DNA from: Clostridia bacterium | Lineage (GTDB): Bacteria; Bacillota; Clostridia; Monoglobales; Monoglobaceae | Assembly (NCBI GenBank): GCA_017409575.1 | Contig: JAFQSM010000089.1 | Location: forward strand, 114,058 to 178,057 | Direction of reading: 5' to 3' | DNA: 64,000 bases | Part shown: positions 1 to 8,339 of the stretch, one piece after another | How positions within the stretch are numbered: the stretch's first letter is position 1 | How the letters are laid out: each line of letters opens with the position of its first letter | The notes under the pieces: generated by a model | The model's database searches: none | Told to the model about the DNA's origin: nothing | The model's input: the letters and a program-made list of their open reading frames with translations, nothing else | Position numbers and translations under genes: made by a program

Positions 1-408
1 TTGCTTTCGGGAGATGTAGGGACAAGAGCTAAACAAAAAGGTCTTTATGGAAAAACCGTAACACTTAAAATTAAATTTTCCGATATTAGTACAATTACAA
101 GGTCAAAAAGCCGTGATATAACAAATTCTGCAAAAAAAATACATTCATATGCCTGCGAGCTTCTGGATGAAGTCAGAATTTTGAAACCGGTAAGACTTGT
201 TGGTGTAACGCTTGGCAATTTAACCGAAACAAAGGAAGAAGACGGCGGACAGATTTCGTTGTTTGAAGAGCTTGATGGAACCAATGTGCAACAAGAAAAA
301 ATAAATGCTCTGGAAGACACTGTTTTTGGGCTTTCGCTTAAATACGGAAAAAATATTTTGAAAACGGGAAAAGAACTTGAAGTGCAGCAAAAATTTAAAA
401 AGAATTAG
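1..408 (+). CDS. dinB: Y-family DNA polymerase (DinB/Pol IV-like), C-terminal part only
   Basis: This is the 3' end of a translesion DNA polymerase gene that enters from the left edge; the TTG at base 1 is not taken as a real start. The visible part matches the little-finger domain: a KFSDISTITRS strand (residues about 26-36), then RPVRL-like KPVRLVGV and the segment GNLTE. QISLFEE at about residues 84-90 fits a beta-clamp binding motif (QxxLF type). The catalytic palm lies outside the window, so activity cannot be judged. The stop is TAG at 406-408, and the next transcript starts about 80 bases later from its own promoter. Family is fairly sure; the DinB subgroup is inferred. Confidence 0.85.
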   Translation: MLSGDVGTRAKQKGLYGKTVTLKIKFSDISTITRSKSRDITNSAKKIHSYACELLDEVRILKPVRLVGVTLGNLTETKEEDGGQISLFEELDGTNVQQEKINALEDTVFGLSLKYGKNILKTGKELEVQQKFKKN

Positions 409-452
409 GCAAAAAGATGTTATTTTCTTTTTAAATAACTTACCAAAAATCC

Positions 453-481
453 TTGACATATTAAAAATATTATGTTATAAT
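453..481 (+). promoter_or_regulatory. sigma-A promoter of the first T-box leader
   Basis: TTGACA at 453-458 and TATAAT at 476-481 are separated by exactly 17 bp. Both hexamers are perfect consensus. Transcription would start near 488, just before the structured T-box leader. Confidence 0.9.
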
Positions 482-487
482 GCCTTT

Positions 488-768
488 GTTAAATATAAAG
501 GCGTTGACGAAGAGGGCGCTTGTGCTTTAGCTTTTGAGAGAAGTGACGGGTGGTGCGAGTCACAGCGAGGGTGCTTGTGTTTGTAGCTTCCGAGCCGGAA
601 GGAAGAAAGCGTTTTTGTAAGTAGAACCTTCCCGTGATTGCTGCGTTAAGGCATAGAGGTTTATTGACCTTGATAAGTGGTGACAAATGTCGCAATTTGA
701 GTGGTACCGCGGGTGAGTTTACACTCGTCTCAAAGGTTTAATTAAACTTTGAGGCGAGATTTTTTTAT
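488..768 (+). promoter_or_regulatory. T-box leader (tRNA-sensing attenuator) of the XRE-cupin-acyl-CoA synthetase gene
   Basis: The region between genes (409-797) is a T-box leader. A GACGAAG base segment at 506-512 begins Stem I. Its distal arm is GTGAC/GTCAC closing the conserved loop GGGTGGTGCGA (548-558). The T-box sequence TGGTACCGCGGG lies at 702-713. The U in UGGU calls for a tRNA with discriminator base A73. A strong terminator (arms 724-735 and 747-758, T-run to 767) competes with the antiterminator. The specifier is not clear: the 5' AGUA element seen in typical Stem I is missing. By alignment with the second T-box, GUA (Val, 583-585) is the best candidate. UGU (Cys) is also possible by position but clashes with the A73 requirement. 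Readthrough is expected when the cognate tRNA is uncharged. Confidence 0.9.
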
Positions 769-797
769 TTACGCCTCGGAAAAGCGGAGGGAAAAAC

Positions 798-3089
798 ATG
801 GAGAAATTTAAGGATATCAATCTTAAAATCAAAGAAATGGCGCAGCGTATTCGCGAGCTTCGCGAAATTCAAGGCTTTTCGCTTGAAGAAATGGCAAACA
901 GCACAGGCGTTTCGGTTGATGAATATCAAAAATGCGAAAATGGTGGCAGCGACCTTAACTTTGCATTCATTTATCGTTGTGCGGCTGCCCTTGGTGTCAA
1001 TGTAACAGATATCATTGAGGGTTACAGCCCTAATCTTAAGTCTTATACCGTTACCCATGCCGGTGCAGGACAGCAGATTGCAAAAGCACATGGTATGACT
1101 TATCACAATCTGGCGTATGCTTTCAAAAACCGTATAGCAGAGCCTCTTTATGTAATCAGTACATATGATGAATCGGCGCAAAACAGGGATATTGAACTTA
1201 CTACACACGATGGTCAGGAATGTGATATAGTAATTGAAGGTCACTTGATGGTTCAGGTTGGCGAACACAAAGAGGTTCTTGGGCCCGGTGACAGCATCTA
1301 TTACAACAGTGATACACCTCATGGTATGATTGCGGTAAATGGCAGAGATTGTAAGTTTTATGCGATTGTTCTCAGAAATGATGTTAAAAAGGGTGAGCTT
1401 GCGTCTTCGGATGTGATTAACAAGAATATTATAGGTGTAGTACACCGCGATACAAAAGACAGAATTTATCACAATTTTATTGATGTGGTTGAGGATGAAA
1501 ACGGAACACCAACTTCAATCAAATTTAAAAATACCGAAAAATTCAATTTTGCATTTGACCTTGTGGACAAGCTTTCAGAAAAAGAGCCGGACAAACTTGC
1601 AATGCTTCATATTGCAAAAGACAAGACCGAGAGAAAATTTACTTTTACTGATATGAAAAAGCTGTCTAACCAATGTGCAAATTACTTTGCATCTTTGGGT
1701 ATAAAGAAAGGCGATAGGGTAATGCTGGTGCTTAAGCGCCACTATCAATTCTGGATAGCTATGCTTGGACTCAATAAACTTGGTGCAATTGCTATCCCGG
1801 CGGTAAATCAGCTTCAGGAACACGATTTTGAGTACAGATTTAAGTCAGCAGGAGTAAATACAATAGTTTGTACTGCTGATGGGGATACAGCAAATCAAAT
1901 CGATATTGCTGCAGCAAATTGCCCAACTCTCAAAAACAAGCTTATTGTTGGCGGTCAAAAAGAGGGTTGGAGAGACTTCGACGAAGAATACAAACGTTTC
2001 AGCACTCATTATAAACGCACAGCGGATTCTCCCGGCGGGGATGACCTTATGCTTATGTATTTCACTTCGGGTACATCAGGCTATCCCAAAATTGCAGCGC
2101 ATAATTACAAGTACGCTTTGGGACACTTCCATACTGCAAAATACTGGCATAATGTTGACCCTGATGGATTGCACTTCACTATTTCGGACACAGGCTGGGC
2201 AAAGGCTATGTGGGGCAAACTTTATGGTCAATGGCTTTGTGAAGCAGCAACTTTTGTCTATGATTTTGACAGATTTGATGCGGCGGATATATTGCCGATG
2301 TTTGCGAAGTATCAAATAACAACATTCTGTGCACCTCCGACAATGCTCAGAATGATGATTAAGCAGGATATAGCAAAATATGATTTTTCATCGGTTAAAC
2401 ATATGACTACAGCAGGTGAAGCGCTCAACCCCGAAGTTTACCGTCAGTTTGAAAAGGCAACTGGACTTCAGATTCTGGAAGGCTTTGGACAGACCGAAAG
2501 TACAATGATTATTGGTAATATGATAGGTAAACCGCACAAAATTGGTTCTATGGGTAAGCCGGCGCCGATATATGATGTGGAACTTCTGGACAGCGATGGA
2601 AACCCTGTAAAAACAAGTGAATCAGGCGAGATTGTTATCAAGGTTAAGGATGGCGCTCCTTGCGGATTGTTTACGGGATACTATGGTGACGAAGAAAAAA
2701 CCAAGGAAGTTTGGTATGATGGTTATTACCATACAGGCGATGTTGCTTGGCGAGACGAGGATGGATTCTATTGGTATGTGGGAAGAGCCGACGATGTAAT
2801 CAAATCTTCGGGATACCGCATTGGTCCGTTCGAAATCGAAAGCGTAATTATGGAGCTTCCTTATGTTTTGGAATGTGGTGTTTCTGCAGTTTCGGATGAG
2901 GTAAGAGGACAGATTGTAAAAGCAAGTATTGTTCTTGTTGATGGTACACAAGCGACAGATGACCTCAAAAAAGAAATCCAGAATTATGTAAAAGAGAGAA
3001 CCGCTCCTTACAAGTACCCCAGAATTGTTGAATTCAGGGAAAGTCTGCCCAAAACTGTAAGCGGAAAAATTCAACGAAACAAACTTTAA
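798..3089 (+). CDS. XRE-cupin-acyl-CoA synthetase fusion (AMP-forming, MACS-like)
   Basis: A 763-residue three-part protein. Residues about 14-75 are an XRE-type helix-turn-helix. Residues about 115-195 are a small cupin barrel (GPGDSIYYNSDTPHG at 162-176). Residues about 235-763 are an AMP-forming acyl-CoA synthetase with the ATP loop YFTSGTSGYPK (421-431), GFGQTE (562-567), YHTGD (644-648), and the catalytic lysine K757 in SGKIQR. The segment SDTGWAKAMWG resembles medium-chain or branched acyl-CoA synthetases. The reaction would be acid + ATP + CoA to acyl-CoA + AMP + PPi. GGAGGG sits just before ATG 798. The T-box upstream ties expression to an amino acid, so an organic acid precursor of that amino acid is a reasonable substrate (inference). 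The HTH and cupin could make the enzyme a DNA-binding regulator or a sensor of its own substrate. Confidence 0.88.
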   Translation: MEKFKDINLKIKEMAQRIRELREIQGFSLEEMANSTGVSVDEYQKCENGGSDLNFAFIYRCAAALGVNVTDIIEGYSPNLKSYTVTHAGAGQQIAKAHGMTYHNLAYAFKNRIAEPLYVISTYDESAQNRDIELTTHDGQECDIVIEGHLMVQVGEHKEVLGPGDSIYYNSDTPHGMIAVNGRDCKFYAIVLRNDVKKGELASSDVINKNIIGVVHRDTKDRIYHNFIDVVEDENGTPTSIKFKNTEKFNFAFDLVDKLSEKEPDKLAMLHIAKDKTERKFTFTDMKKLSNQCANYFASLGIKKGDRVMLVLKRHYQFWIAMLGLNKLGAIAIPAVNQLQEHDFEYRFKSAGVNTIVCTADGDTANQIDIAAANCPTLKNKLIVGGQKEGWRDFDEEYKRFSTHYKRTADSPGGDDLMLMYFTSGTSGYPKIAAHNYKYALGHFHTAKYWHNVDPDGLHFTISDTGWAKAMWGKLYGQWLCEAATFVYDFDRFDAADILPMFAKYQITTFCAPPTMLRMMIKQDIAKYDFSSVKHMTTAGEALNPEVYRQFEKATGLQILEGFGQTESTMIIGNMIGKPHKIGSMGKPAPIYDVELLDSDGNPVKTSESGEIVIKVKDGAPCGLFTGYYGDEEKTKEVWYDGYYHTGDVAWRDEDGFYWYVGRADDVIKSSGYRIGPFEIESVIMELPYVLECGVSAVSDEVRGQIVKASIVLVDGTQATDDLKKEIQNYVKERTAPYKYPRIVEFRESLPKTVSGKIQRNKL

Positions 3090-3094
3090 TAAAC

Positions 3095-3127
3095 AAAAGG
3101 TCAAGACATTTGCTCTTGACCTTTTTG
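3095..3127 (+). terminator. intrinsic terminator after the acyl-CoA synthetase
   Basis: AAAGGTCAAGA and its complement TCTTGACCTTT form a stem with a small loop, followed by a T-run. It ends the T-box transcript. Confidence 0.8.
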
Positions 3128-3235
3128 CAATCATTAACTTGCAAAAATAATGTTGGACCATCTGAAAAACGCCAAAACAAACAAAGAAGATTTAAATTTT
3201 GCAACCACTGGGTGCAAAAACCTCAAACTTAAGTT
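3122..3235. promoter_or_regulatory. two matching inverted repeats and a palindrome, candidate operators
   Basis: TTTTGCA and TGCAAAA occur as an inverted repeat twice: 3123-3129/3140-3146 (10 bp gap) and 3197-3203/3213-3219 (9 bp gap). Their centres are about 73 bp apart, close to seven helical turns. A perfect palindrome AACTTAAGTT follows at 3226-3235, just upstream of a possible promoter. The downstream gene encodes an XRE-fused enzyme, so these are candidate binding sites for it. The first repeat overlaps the T-run of the upstream terminator. Confidence 0.35.
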
Positions 3236-3244
3236 GATTGATTT

Positions 3245-3274
3245 TTGTATTTTATTTTGATATTGTGATATTAT
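3245..3274 (+). promoter_or_regulatory. possible promoter of the XRE-phosphohexomutase gene
   Basis: TTGTAT at 3245-3250 and TATTAT at 3269-3274 have an 18 bp spacer. Both are imperfect but suitably placed about 65 bp before the start codon. Confidence 0.4.
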
Positions 3275-3339
3275 GAATATATATGTGAATAAAAACATAG
3301 TAAAGTTGTTAGATTAAAAAATATTAAGGTGGTCTTAAA

Positions 3340-4962
3340 ATGACAATTGGTGAAAAAATTTTCAATCTTCGTACATTAGCAGACATTTCTCAGGAGCAAC
3401 TGGCAGAAAAAATTTCTGTTTCAAGACAATCTATTTCAAAATGGGAAATGGACCAGGCTATCCCGCAACTTGACAAAGTTTTGCAACTTTGTGATTTGTT
3501 TGGAATCTCGACAGATGAGTTGCTTTATGACAAGATACCGATTAGCAAAAAATCTTCCGGCAGACCTGCAAAAAACAAATATTTTGGAACAGACGGTTTC
3601 AGAGGTGAAGCAAATCGTACTCTGACCTCTATGCAGGCATACAGGGTGGGAAGATTTTTGGGTTGGTATTATTCAACCGAGCTTTCGGGCTGCCGAAAGC
3701 CCGGATATCGCCCTAAAATAGTTATCGGCAAGGACACAAGACGCTCAAGTTATATGCTTGAATACTCTATCGTTGCCGGTATAACTGCATCAGGCGCAGA
3801 TGCATATATGCTTCATGTTACCACAACCCCAAGTGTGTCTTATGTTACCCGTCAGGATGAGTTTGACTGCGGAATAATGATTACGGCTTCACACAATCCT
3901 TTTTATGACAACGGAATAAAAATAATTAACCGCTATGGTGAAAAACTTGACGACGACATAACAAGACTTATAGAAGAATATATCGATGGGGATTTGCACA
4001 GCTTTAATGTTTCAGGAAGCGACCTTCCGCTTGCACACAGAGAACGTATTGGTTGTATTGTTGACTATGTTTCAGGCAGAAACAGATATGTTGGATATCT
4101 TATTTCGCTTGCATCACATTCCTACAAAAATTTAAAAATTGGTCTTGACTGTGCAAACGGTGCTTCGTGGATGATTGCAAAGTCACTATTCAGTGCACTT
4201 GGTGCTCAGACTGTGGTTATTGGTGCAGAACCCGACGGACTTAATGTAAATGAAGATTGTGGCTCGACACATATCGAAAAGCTTTGCCAGTTGGTAAAAG
4301 ACAATCATCTTGATATGGGATTTGCTTTTGATGGTGACTGCGACCGTTGTATTGCTGTAGATGGCAACGGAAAGGTTGTTGATGGCGATGCAATGATGTA
4401 CATTTTAGGAAAGCGACTAAAAAACAGAGGTATGCTTAATGACAACACTGTAGTTGCAACAATTATGTCAAACAGCGGATTTGTTGCAAGCCTTAAGGCT
4501 GCCGGAATAAAGTGCGAGCAAACAACTGTCGGCGACAGATTTGTTTATGAATGTATGCAGAAAAACGATTATTCAATCGGTGGTGAACAATCCGGACATA
4601 TTATTCTTAAAAAATATGCCACAACAGGTGATGGTCTTTTGACTGCAATTATGATTAGCGAAGAAGTTTGTGACACAAAGACATCACTTGCTGAACTTGC
4701 TGAACCGGTAAAATTGTATCCGCAATTTACAAAAAATGTGCGCGTATCGGACAAAACGGCTGTTTTGTCTGACAAATGTGTTTTGGATGCTTTGAAAGAT
4801 GTTGAAAAAGCTATTGACGGAAACGGAAGAGCTCTACTCAGACAAAGCGGCACTGAACCGGTTATTCGTATAATGATTGAATGTGAAGATGAAGAATCTT
4901 GCAGAATATATGCTGACCAGATTGCAGACAAGATAAGAGAAAGGGGGTATGAGATTGAATAA
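3340..4962 (+). CDS. XRE-phosphohexomutase fusion (phosphoglucosamine/phosphomannomutase family)
   Basis: A 540-residue protein in two parts. Residues 1-65 are an XRE HTH (SQEQLAEKISVSRQSISKWE) and about 80-540 an alpha-D-phosphohexomutase. The mutase signatures are complete: GTDGFRGEA near 83, phosphoserine loop TASHNP with S184, the Mg2+ loop DGDCDR (331-336), sugar loop GGEQSG (414-419), and the phosphate-binding RQSGTEP (501-507). The enzyme would interconvert hexose 1- and 6-phosphates, most likely glucosamine phosphate, because the next gene encodes a GlmU-like beta-helix. ATG 3340 has an AAGGTGG ribosome site. Mutases of this family are normally about 450 residues with no HTH, so the N-terminal DNA-binding domain is odd. 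The substrate is not settled. Confidence 0.88.
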   Translation: MTIGEKIFNLRTLADISQEQLAEKISVSRQSISKWEMDQAIPQLDKVLQLCDLFGISTDELLYDKIPISKKSSGRPAKNKYFGTDGFRGEANRTLTSMQAYRVGRFLGWYYSTELSGCRKPGYRPKIVIGKDTRRSSYMLEYSIVAGITASGADAYMLHVTTTPSVSYVTRQDEFDCGIMITASHNPFYDNGIKIINRYGEKLDDDITRLIEEYIDGDLHSFNVSGSDLPLAHRERIGCIVDYVSGRNRYVGYLISLASHSYKNLKIGLDCANGASWMIAKSLFSALGAQTVVIGAEPDGLNVNEDCGSTHIEKLCQLVKDNHLDMGFAFDGDCDRCIAVDGNGKVVDGDAMMYILGKRLKNRGMLNDNTVVATIMSNSGFVASLKAAGIKCEQTTVGDRFVYECMQKNDYSIGGEQSGHIILKKYATTGDGLLTAIMISEEVCDTKTSLAELAEPVKLYPQFTKNVRVSDKTAVLSDKCVLDALKDVEKAIDGNGRALLRQSGTEPVIRIMIECEDEESCRIYADQIADKIRERGYEIE

Positions 4963-5626
4963 AAAAATTAAAACAAACGAATTATTTGACTGTACCACAC
5001 CTTATCTTACTGACCTTTTTAAAGATGCCGAATATCCGTGGGAGATGCTTCCAAGGATTAAAGATTATATCAAACGCCTTATAAAAACAGGGATTCCCGG
5101 CTATAAGGAAATATCCGATGGCGTGCTTGTTGGCGAAAATGTAAAAATTTGTCCAACTGCAACAATCGAGGGTCCAACCATTATAGGAAGCGGAACCGAA
5201 GTCAGACCGGGAGCTTTTATAAGAGGCTCGGTTATAACCGGAGAGAATTGTGTTATAGGAAATTCTACTGAACTTAAAAATTGCATTTTGCTGAATAATG
5301 TTCAGGTTCCTCATTACAACTATGTTGGGGATTCGGTTTTAGGAAACTATACACATATGGGGGCCGGTTCGATTTGTTCAAACCTTAAGTCGGATAAAAA
5401 GGCGGTTGTTATACACGCAGACCGCGATTTTGAAACAGGTCTTCGCAAAATCGGCGGAATTCTTGCAGATCACGCAGATATAGGCTGTGGCTGTGTTCTT
5501 AATCCCGGTACGGTAATCGGCAAAAATACTTCGGTCTATCCTTTGACCGCTTTAAGAGGTGTTTTTCCTGCTGATTGTATTGTAAAAGACCTTAATACAA
5601 TTGTTGTAAGAGTACAGAATAAATAA
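4949..5626 (+). CDS. left-handed beta-helix acyltransferase, GlmU C-terminal-like
   Basis: A 225-residue protein overlapping the mutase gene by 14 bp, so probably translationally coupled; GGGGG precedes ATG 4949. From about residue 55 onward it shows hexapeptide repeats (CPTATI, GPTIIG, SGTEVR, GAFIRG, TGENCV) of a left-handed beta-helix. Residues about 118-148 (NYVGDSVLGNYTHMGAGS) closely resemble the acetyltransferase domain of GlmU. The uridylyltransferase domain is absent. Family knowledge suggests acetyl transfer to an amino sugar phosphate or a nucleotidyl-sugar scaffold role. Together with the mutase this suggests an amino-sugar activation branch (inference). Terminator follows at once. 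Confidence 0.8.
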   Translation: MRLNKKIKTNELFDCTTPYLTDLFKDAEYPWEMLPRIKDYIKRLIKTGIPGYKEISDGVLVGENVKICPTATIEGPTIIGSGTEVRPGAFIRGSVITGENCVIGNSTELKNCILLNNVQVPHYNYVGDSVLGNYTHMGAGSICSNLKSDKKAVVIHADRDFETGLRKIGGILADHADIGCGCVLNPGTVIGKNTSVYPLTALRGVFPADCIVKDLNTIVVRVQNK

Positions 5627-5633
5627 ACTATTT

Positions 5634-5673
5634 AACGAAAAAAGCACGACGGAAAAACGTCGTGCTTTTTTCG
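5634..5673. terminator. bidirectional terminator between convergent genes
   Basis: AAAGCACGACG and CGTCGTGCTTT form a GC-rich stem with A- and T-runs on both sides. It can serve both the beta-helix gene and the convergent ATPase gene. Confidence 0.9.
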
Positions 5674-5677
5674 TGTA

Positions 5678-8293
5678 TTAAGCTTTATTTTTTATAAGTC
5701 CCAGTGCCTTTGAAATTTCAAGCACAAAAAGCGGAACGATTATCAATCCTGCAGCCAGGATGTATAATCCGGCAGGAAGAAGAACAAGTCCAAAAGCAAT
5801 CCGAAGAGGAGTGAAAAGAACCAGCAAAACCAAAGCAAGTGAAACAAGTGCCGAGATGTTGAGCTTCTTGTTGGTGAATACCCCTATCTTAAACAGAGAG
5901 TGGTCTGAACGCATATTGTATGCCTGAACAACCTGTGAAAGCGCCAAAACGATAAATGCCATAGTCTGACCGCCTTCAAGGGATCCGGTTGTTATTTCGC
6001 CGACTCTAAAGCCTGTAAGCGTAAGAAAAGCGAACATAAGGCCCTGCAAAACAACTCTTATTCCAAGCCTATGTGCAAAAATTCCTTCGTTTTTCGGGCG
6101 AGGATTTTTGCTCATTATATCATTTTCTACAGCTTCCATTCCAAGTGAAATTGCAGGCAAACTGTCTGTTACAAGGTTAATCCAAAGAAGCTGCATAGAA
6201 AGGAGCGGAGTTTTGTGCCAAACAAGCATTGCAACAAAAACAGTTATTACTTCGCCTATATTGGTGCCAAGCAAAAATCCAACAACTTTTTTTATGTTTG
6301 AATAAATTCCGCGACCTTCGCGCACAGCTTCAACAATTGTTGAAAAGTTGTCGTCGGTAAGAGTCATATCTGCAGCACCTTTTGCAACATCGGTACCTGT
6401 GATACCCATTGCACAACCGATATCTGCAGCCTTGAGCGCGGGTGCATCATTTACGCCGTCACCGGTCATCGAAACAACCTTGCCCTTGCGTTGCCATGCT
6501 TTTACAATGCGGATTTTATTTTCGGGCGAAACTCTGGCGTAAACCGAAATTTTTTCTACGATTTCATCAAGCTCACGGTCTGTCATTGCATCAAGCTCTT
6601 TGCCGGTAATTGCCATATCGCCGTCCTTCAGTATTCCAAGCTCTTTGGCAATTGCCGAGGCGGTAACAATGTGGTCTCCTGTAATCATTACAGGTTTTAT
6701 ACCTGCCTTAAGACAAGTTTCAACCGCCGCTTTAGCCTCGGGCCTTGGCGGGTCAATCATACCGACAAGACCCATAAAGGTAAGTCCGTTTTCCAATTCA
6801 TCAGAGGTTGGGGTTTCGGGTATACCATCGATTTCTTTATACGCAACGGCAAGGACGCGAAGGGCATCTTTGCTCATATCTTCGGTTAAAAATTTTGCCT
6901 TGTTTATATCTCCGGCAATTGTCCGCTCGGCAAGGACATCAAATGCCCCCTTGACAATCACTATGTTTTTGCCGTCAATCCGGTTGATTGTTGTCATAAG
7001 TTTGCGGTCGGAATCAAATGGGATTTCGGCAAGTCGCGGATATTTTTTGTTCAGGTCATCCTTTGGCATCCCGGCTTTGTGAGAGGCAAGTACGATTGCA
7101 GTCTCGGTCGGGTCACCTATATGCTGTTCGCCTTCGTCATTAAATATTACCGAGCCGTCACAACAGAGAGTTGCATACATAAGAAGTTTGTTTATTTCTT
7201 CGGGGTTTTCGCAAGATATGTCATTGACATCGTCGGAGTTATCAAAGTATGCTTTAACCAATGTCATACGATTTTGGGTAAGAGTTCCTGTTTTGTCCGA
7301 GCAAATAACTGAGGCGCTGCCGAGTGTTTCTACAGCCGGCAGTCTGCGGATTAAGGCTCCGCGTTTTACCATACGCTCGACACCGATGGAAAGAACAATT
7401 GTTACAATCGCAGGCAAACCCTCGGGTATTGCGGAGACTGCCAGTGATACTGCTGTCATAAAAATTTCCATAGCAGGTATACCGTTTGAAATTCCTACAA
7501 CAAAAATTATTGCACAGGCAGAGACTGCAAGGATACCCAAATATTTGCCAAGTTGAGCAAGCTTTTTTTGAAGAGGTGTCTGTGTGTCAGCTTCGCTGTC
7601 AAGAAGATTTGCTATCTTGCCCATCTCGGTATCCATTCCGGTGGCTGTAACAACAGCGGTTGCTGTTCCGTATGTGATGCTGCAGCCCGAAAAAACCATA
7701 TTGCTTCGATCACCTAATGGCGCATTTTCGGCAATTTCTGCATCGGCAGATTTTTCCGATGGAACCGATTCGCCGGTAAGAGCAGATTCTTCAGCTTTAA
7801 GACTTACACTTTTTAAAAGCCTTGCATCTGCCGGAATAAAATCGCCTGCTTCAAGGCGTATTATGTCACCGGGAACAAGCATTGCTGCATCGATGATGCT
7901 TTCTTTTCCGTCACGAACAACACGGGCGTGAGGCGCAGACATATTCTTCAGGGCTTCGAGTGCTTTTTCGGCTTTGCTTTCCTGCATAACACCCATTATG
8001 GCATTGATGACAACTATAAGAAGAATAAGTGCCGGTTCAAAAAACTCTTTTGGGTTTCTTTCGACACAAGCTATGACAAATGATATTGCGGCTGCTGCCA
8101 GCAGAATAAGTATCATAACGTCGTTGAATTGATCAAGAAAACGCCTGAATGTTGATTTTGACTTTTTTTCTTTAAGCCTGTTTTCGCCATACTTTGCAAG
8201 CCGTTGAGCAACAGCAGTTGCCGAAAGACCGTTTTTTTGATCGCTTTCAAAGAATTTTAAAATCTCGTCTCCGGGTTGATTATAAAATAACAT
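5678..8293 (-). CDS. P2-type cation ATPase, annotated calcium type, likely Mn2+/Ca2+ exporter
   Basis: An 871-residue P-type ATPase. It has an N-terminal cation-ATPase domain (about 1-70), actuator loop LTGES (172-176), the ion-site helix AIPEGLP (288-294), phosphorylation motif DKTGTLT with D333, the hinge TGDGVNDAP, and a C-terminal group of membrane segments. The PEGLP helix is the P2A (Ca2+/Mn2+) type. It pumps divalent cations out of the cytoplasm with ATP. The gene lies 47 bp downstream of mntP, with no terminator seen between, in a transcript headed by a manganese riboswitch. A role in Mn2+ efflux is therefore more likely than the generic calcium label. Start ATG 8293 has a TAGGAGGT ribosome site. 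Confidence 0.93.
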   Translation of the reverse strand: MLFYNQPGDEILKFFESDQKNGLSATAVAQRLAKYGENRLKEKKSKSTFRRFLDQFNDVMILILLAAAAISFVIACVERNPKEFFEPALILLIVVINAIMGVMQESKAEKALEALKNMSAPHARVVRDGKESIIDAAMLVPGDIIRLEAGDFIPADARLLKSVSLKAEESALTGESVPSEKSADAEIAENAPLGDRSNMVFSGCSITYGTATAVVTATGMDTEMGKIANLLDSEADTQTPLQKKLAQLGKYLGILAVSACAIIFVVGISNGIPAMEIFMTAVSLAVSAIPEGLPAIVTIVLSIGVERMVKRGALIRRLPAVETLGSASVICSDKTGTLTQNRMTLVKAYFDNSDDVNDISCENPEEINKLLMYATLCCDGSVIFNDEGEQHIGDPTETAIVLASHKAGMPKDDLNKKYPRLAEIPFDSDRKLMTTINRIDGKNIVIVKGAFDVLAERTIAGDINKAKFLTEDMSKDALRVLAVAYKEIDGIPETPTSDELENGLTFMGLVGMIDPPRPEAKAAVETCLKAGIKPVMITGDHIVTASAIAKELGILKDGDMAITGKELDAMTDRELDEIVEKISVYARVSPENKIRIVKAWQRKGKVVSMTGDGVNDAPALKAADIGCAMGITGTDVAKGAADMTLTDDNFSTIVEAVREGRGIYSNIKKVVGFLLGTNIGEVITVFVAMLVWHKTPLLSMQLLWINLVTDSLPAISLGMEAVENDIMSKNPRPKNEGIFAHRLGIRVVLQGLMFAFLTLTGFRVGEITTGSLEGGQTMAFIVLALSQVVQAYNMRSDHSLFKIGVFTNKKLNISALVSLALVLLVLFTPLRIAFGLVLLPAGLYILAAGLIIVPLFVLEISKALGLIKNKA

Positions 8294-8339
8294 CTCAAAT
8301 ACCTCCTAAAATATTTTTCCTTTTTTTACATATTTTATG

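Noticed and set aside
488..768. Cysteine (UGU) as the specifier of the first T-box
   Set aside because: tRNA-Cys has U73, while the T-box sequence UGGU pairs with A73. Val (GUA) remains only tentative.
765..1472. Minus-strand open frame of 235 codons inside the XRE-cupin-ligase gene
   Set aside because: It is antisense to a strong coding gene and resembles no protein family.
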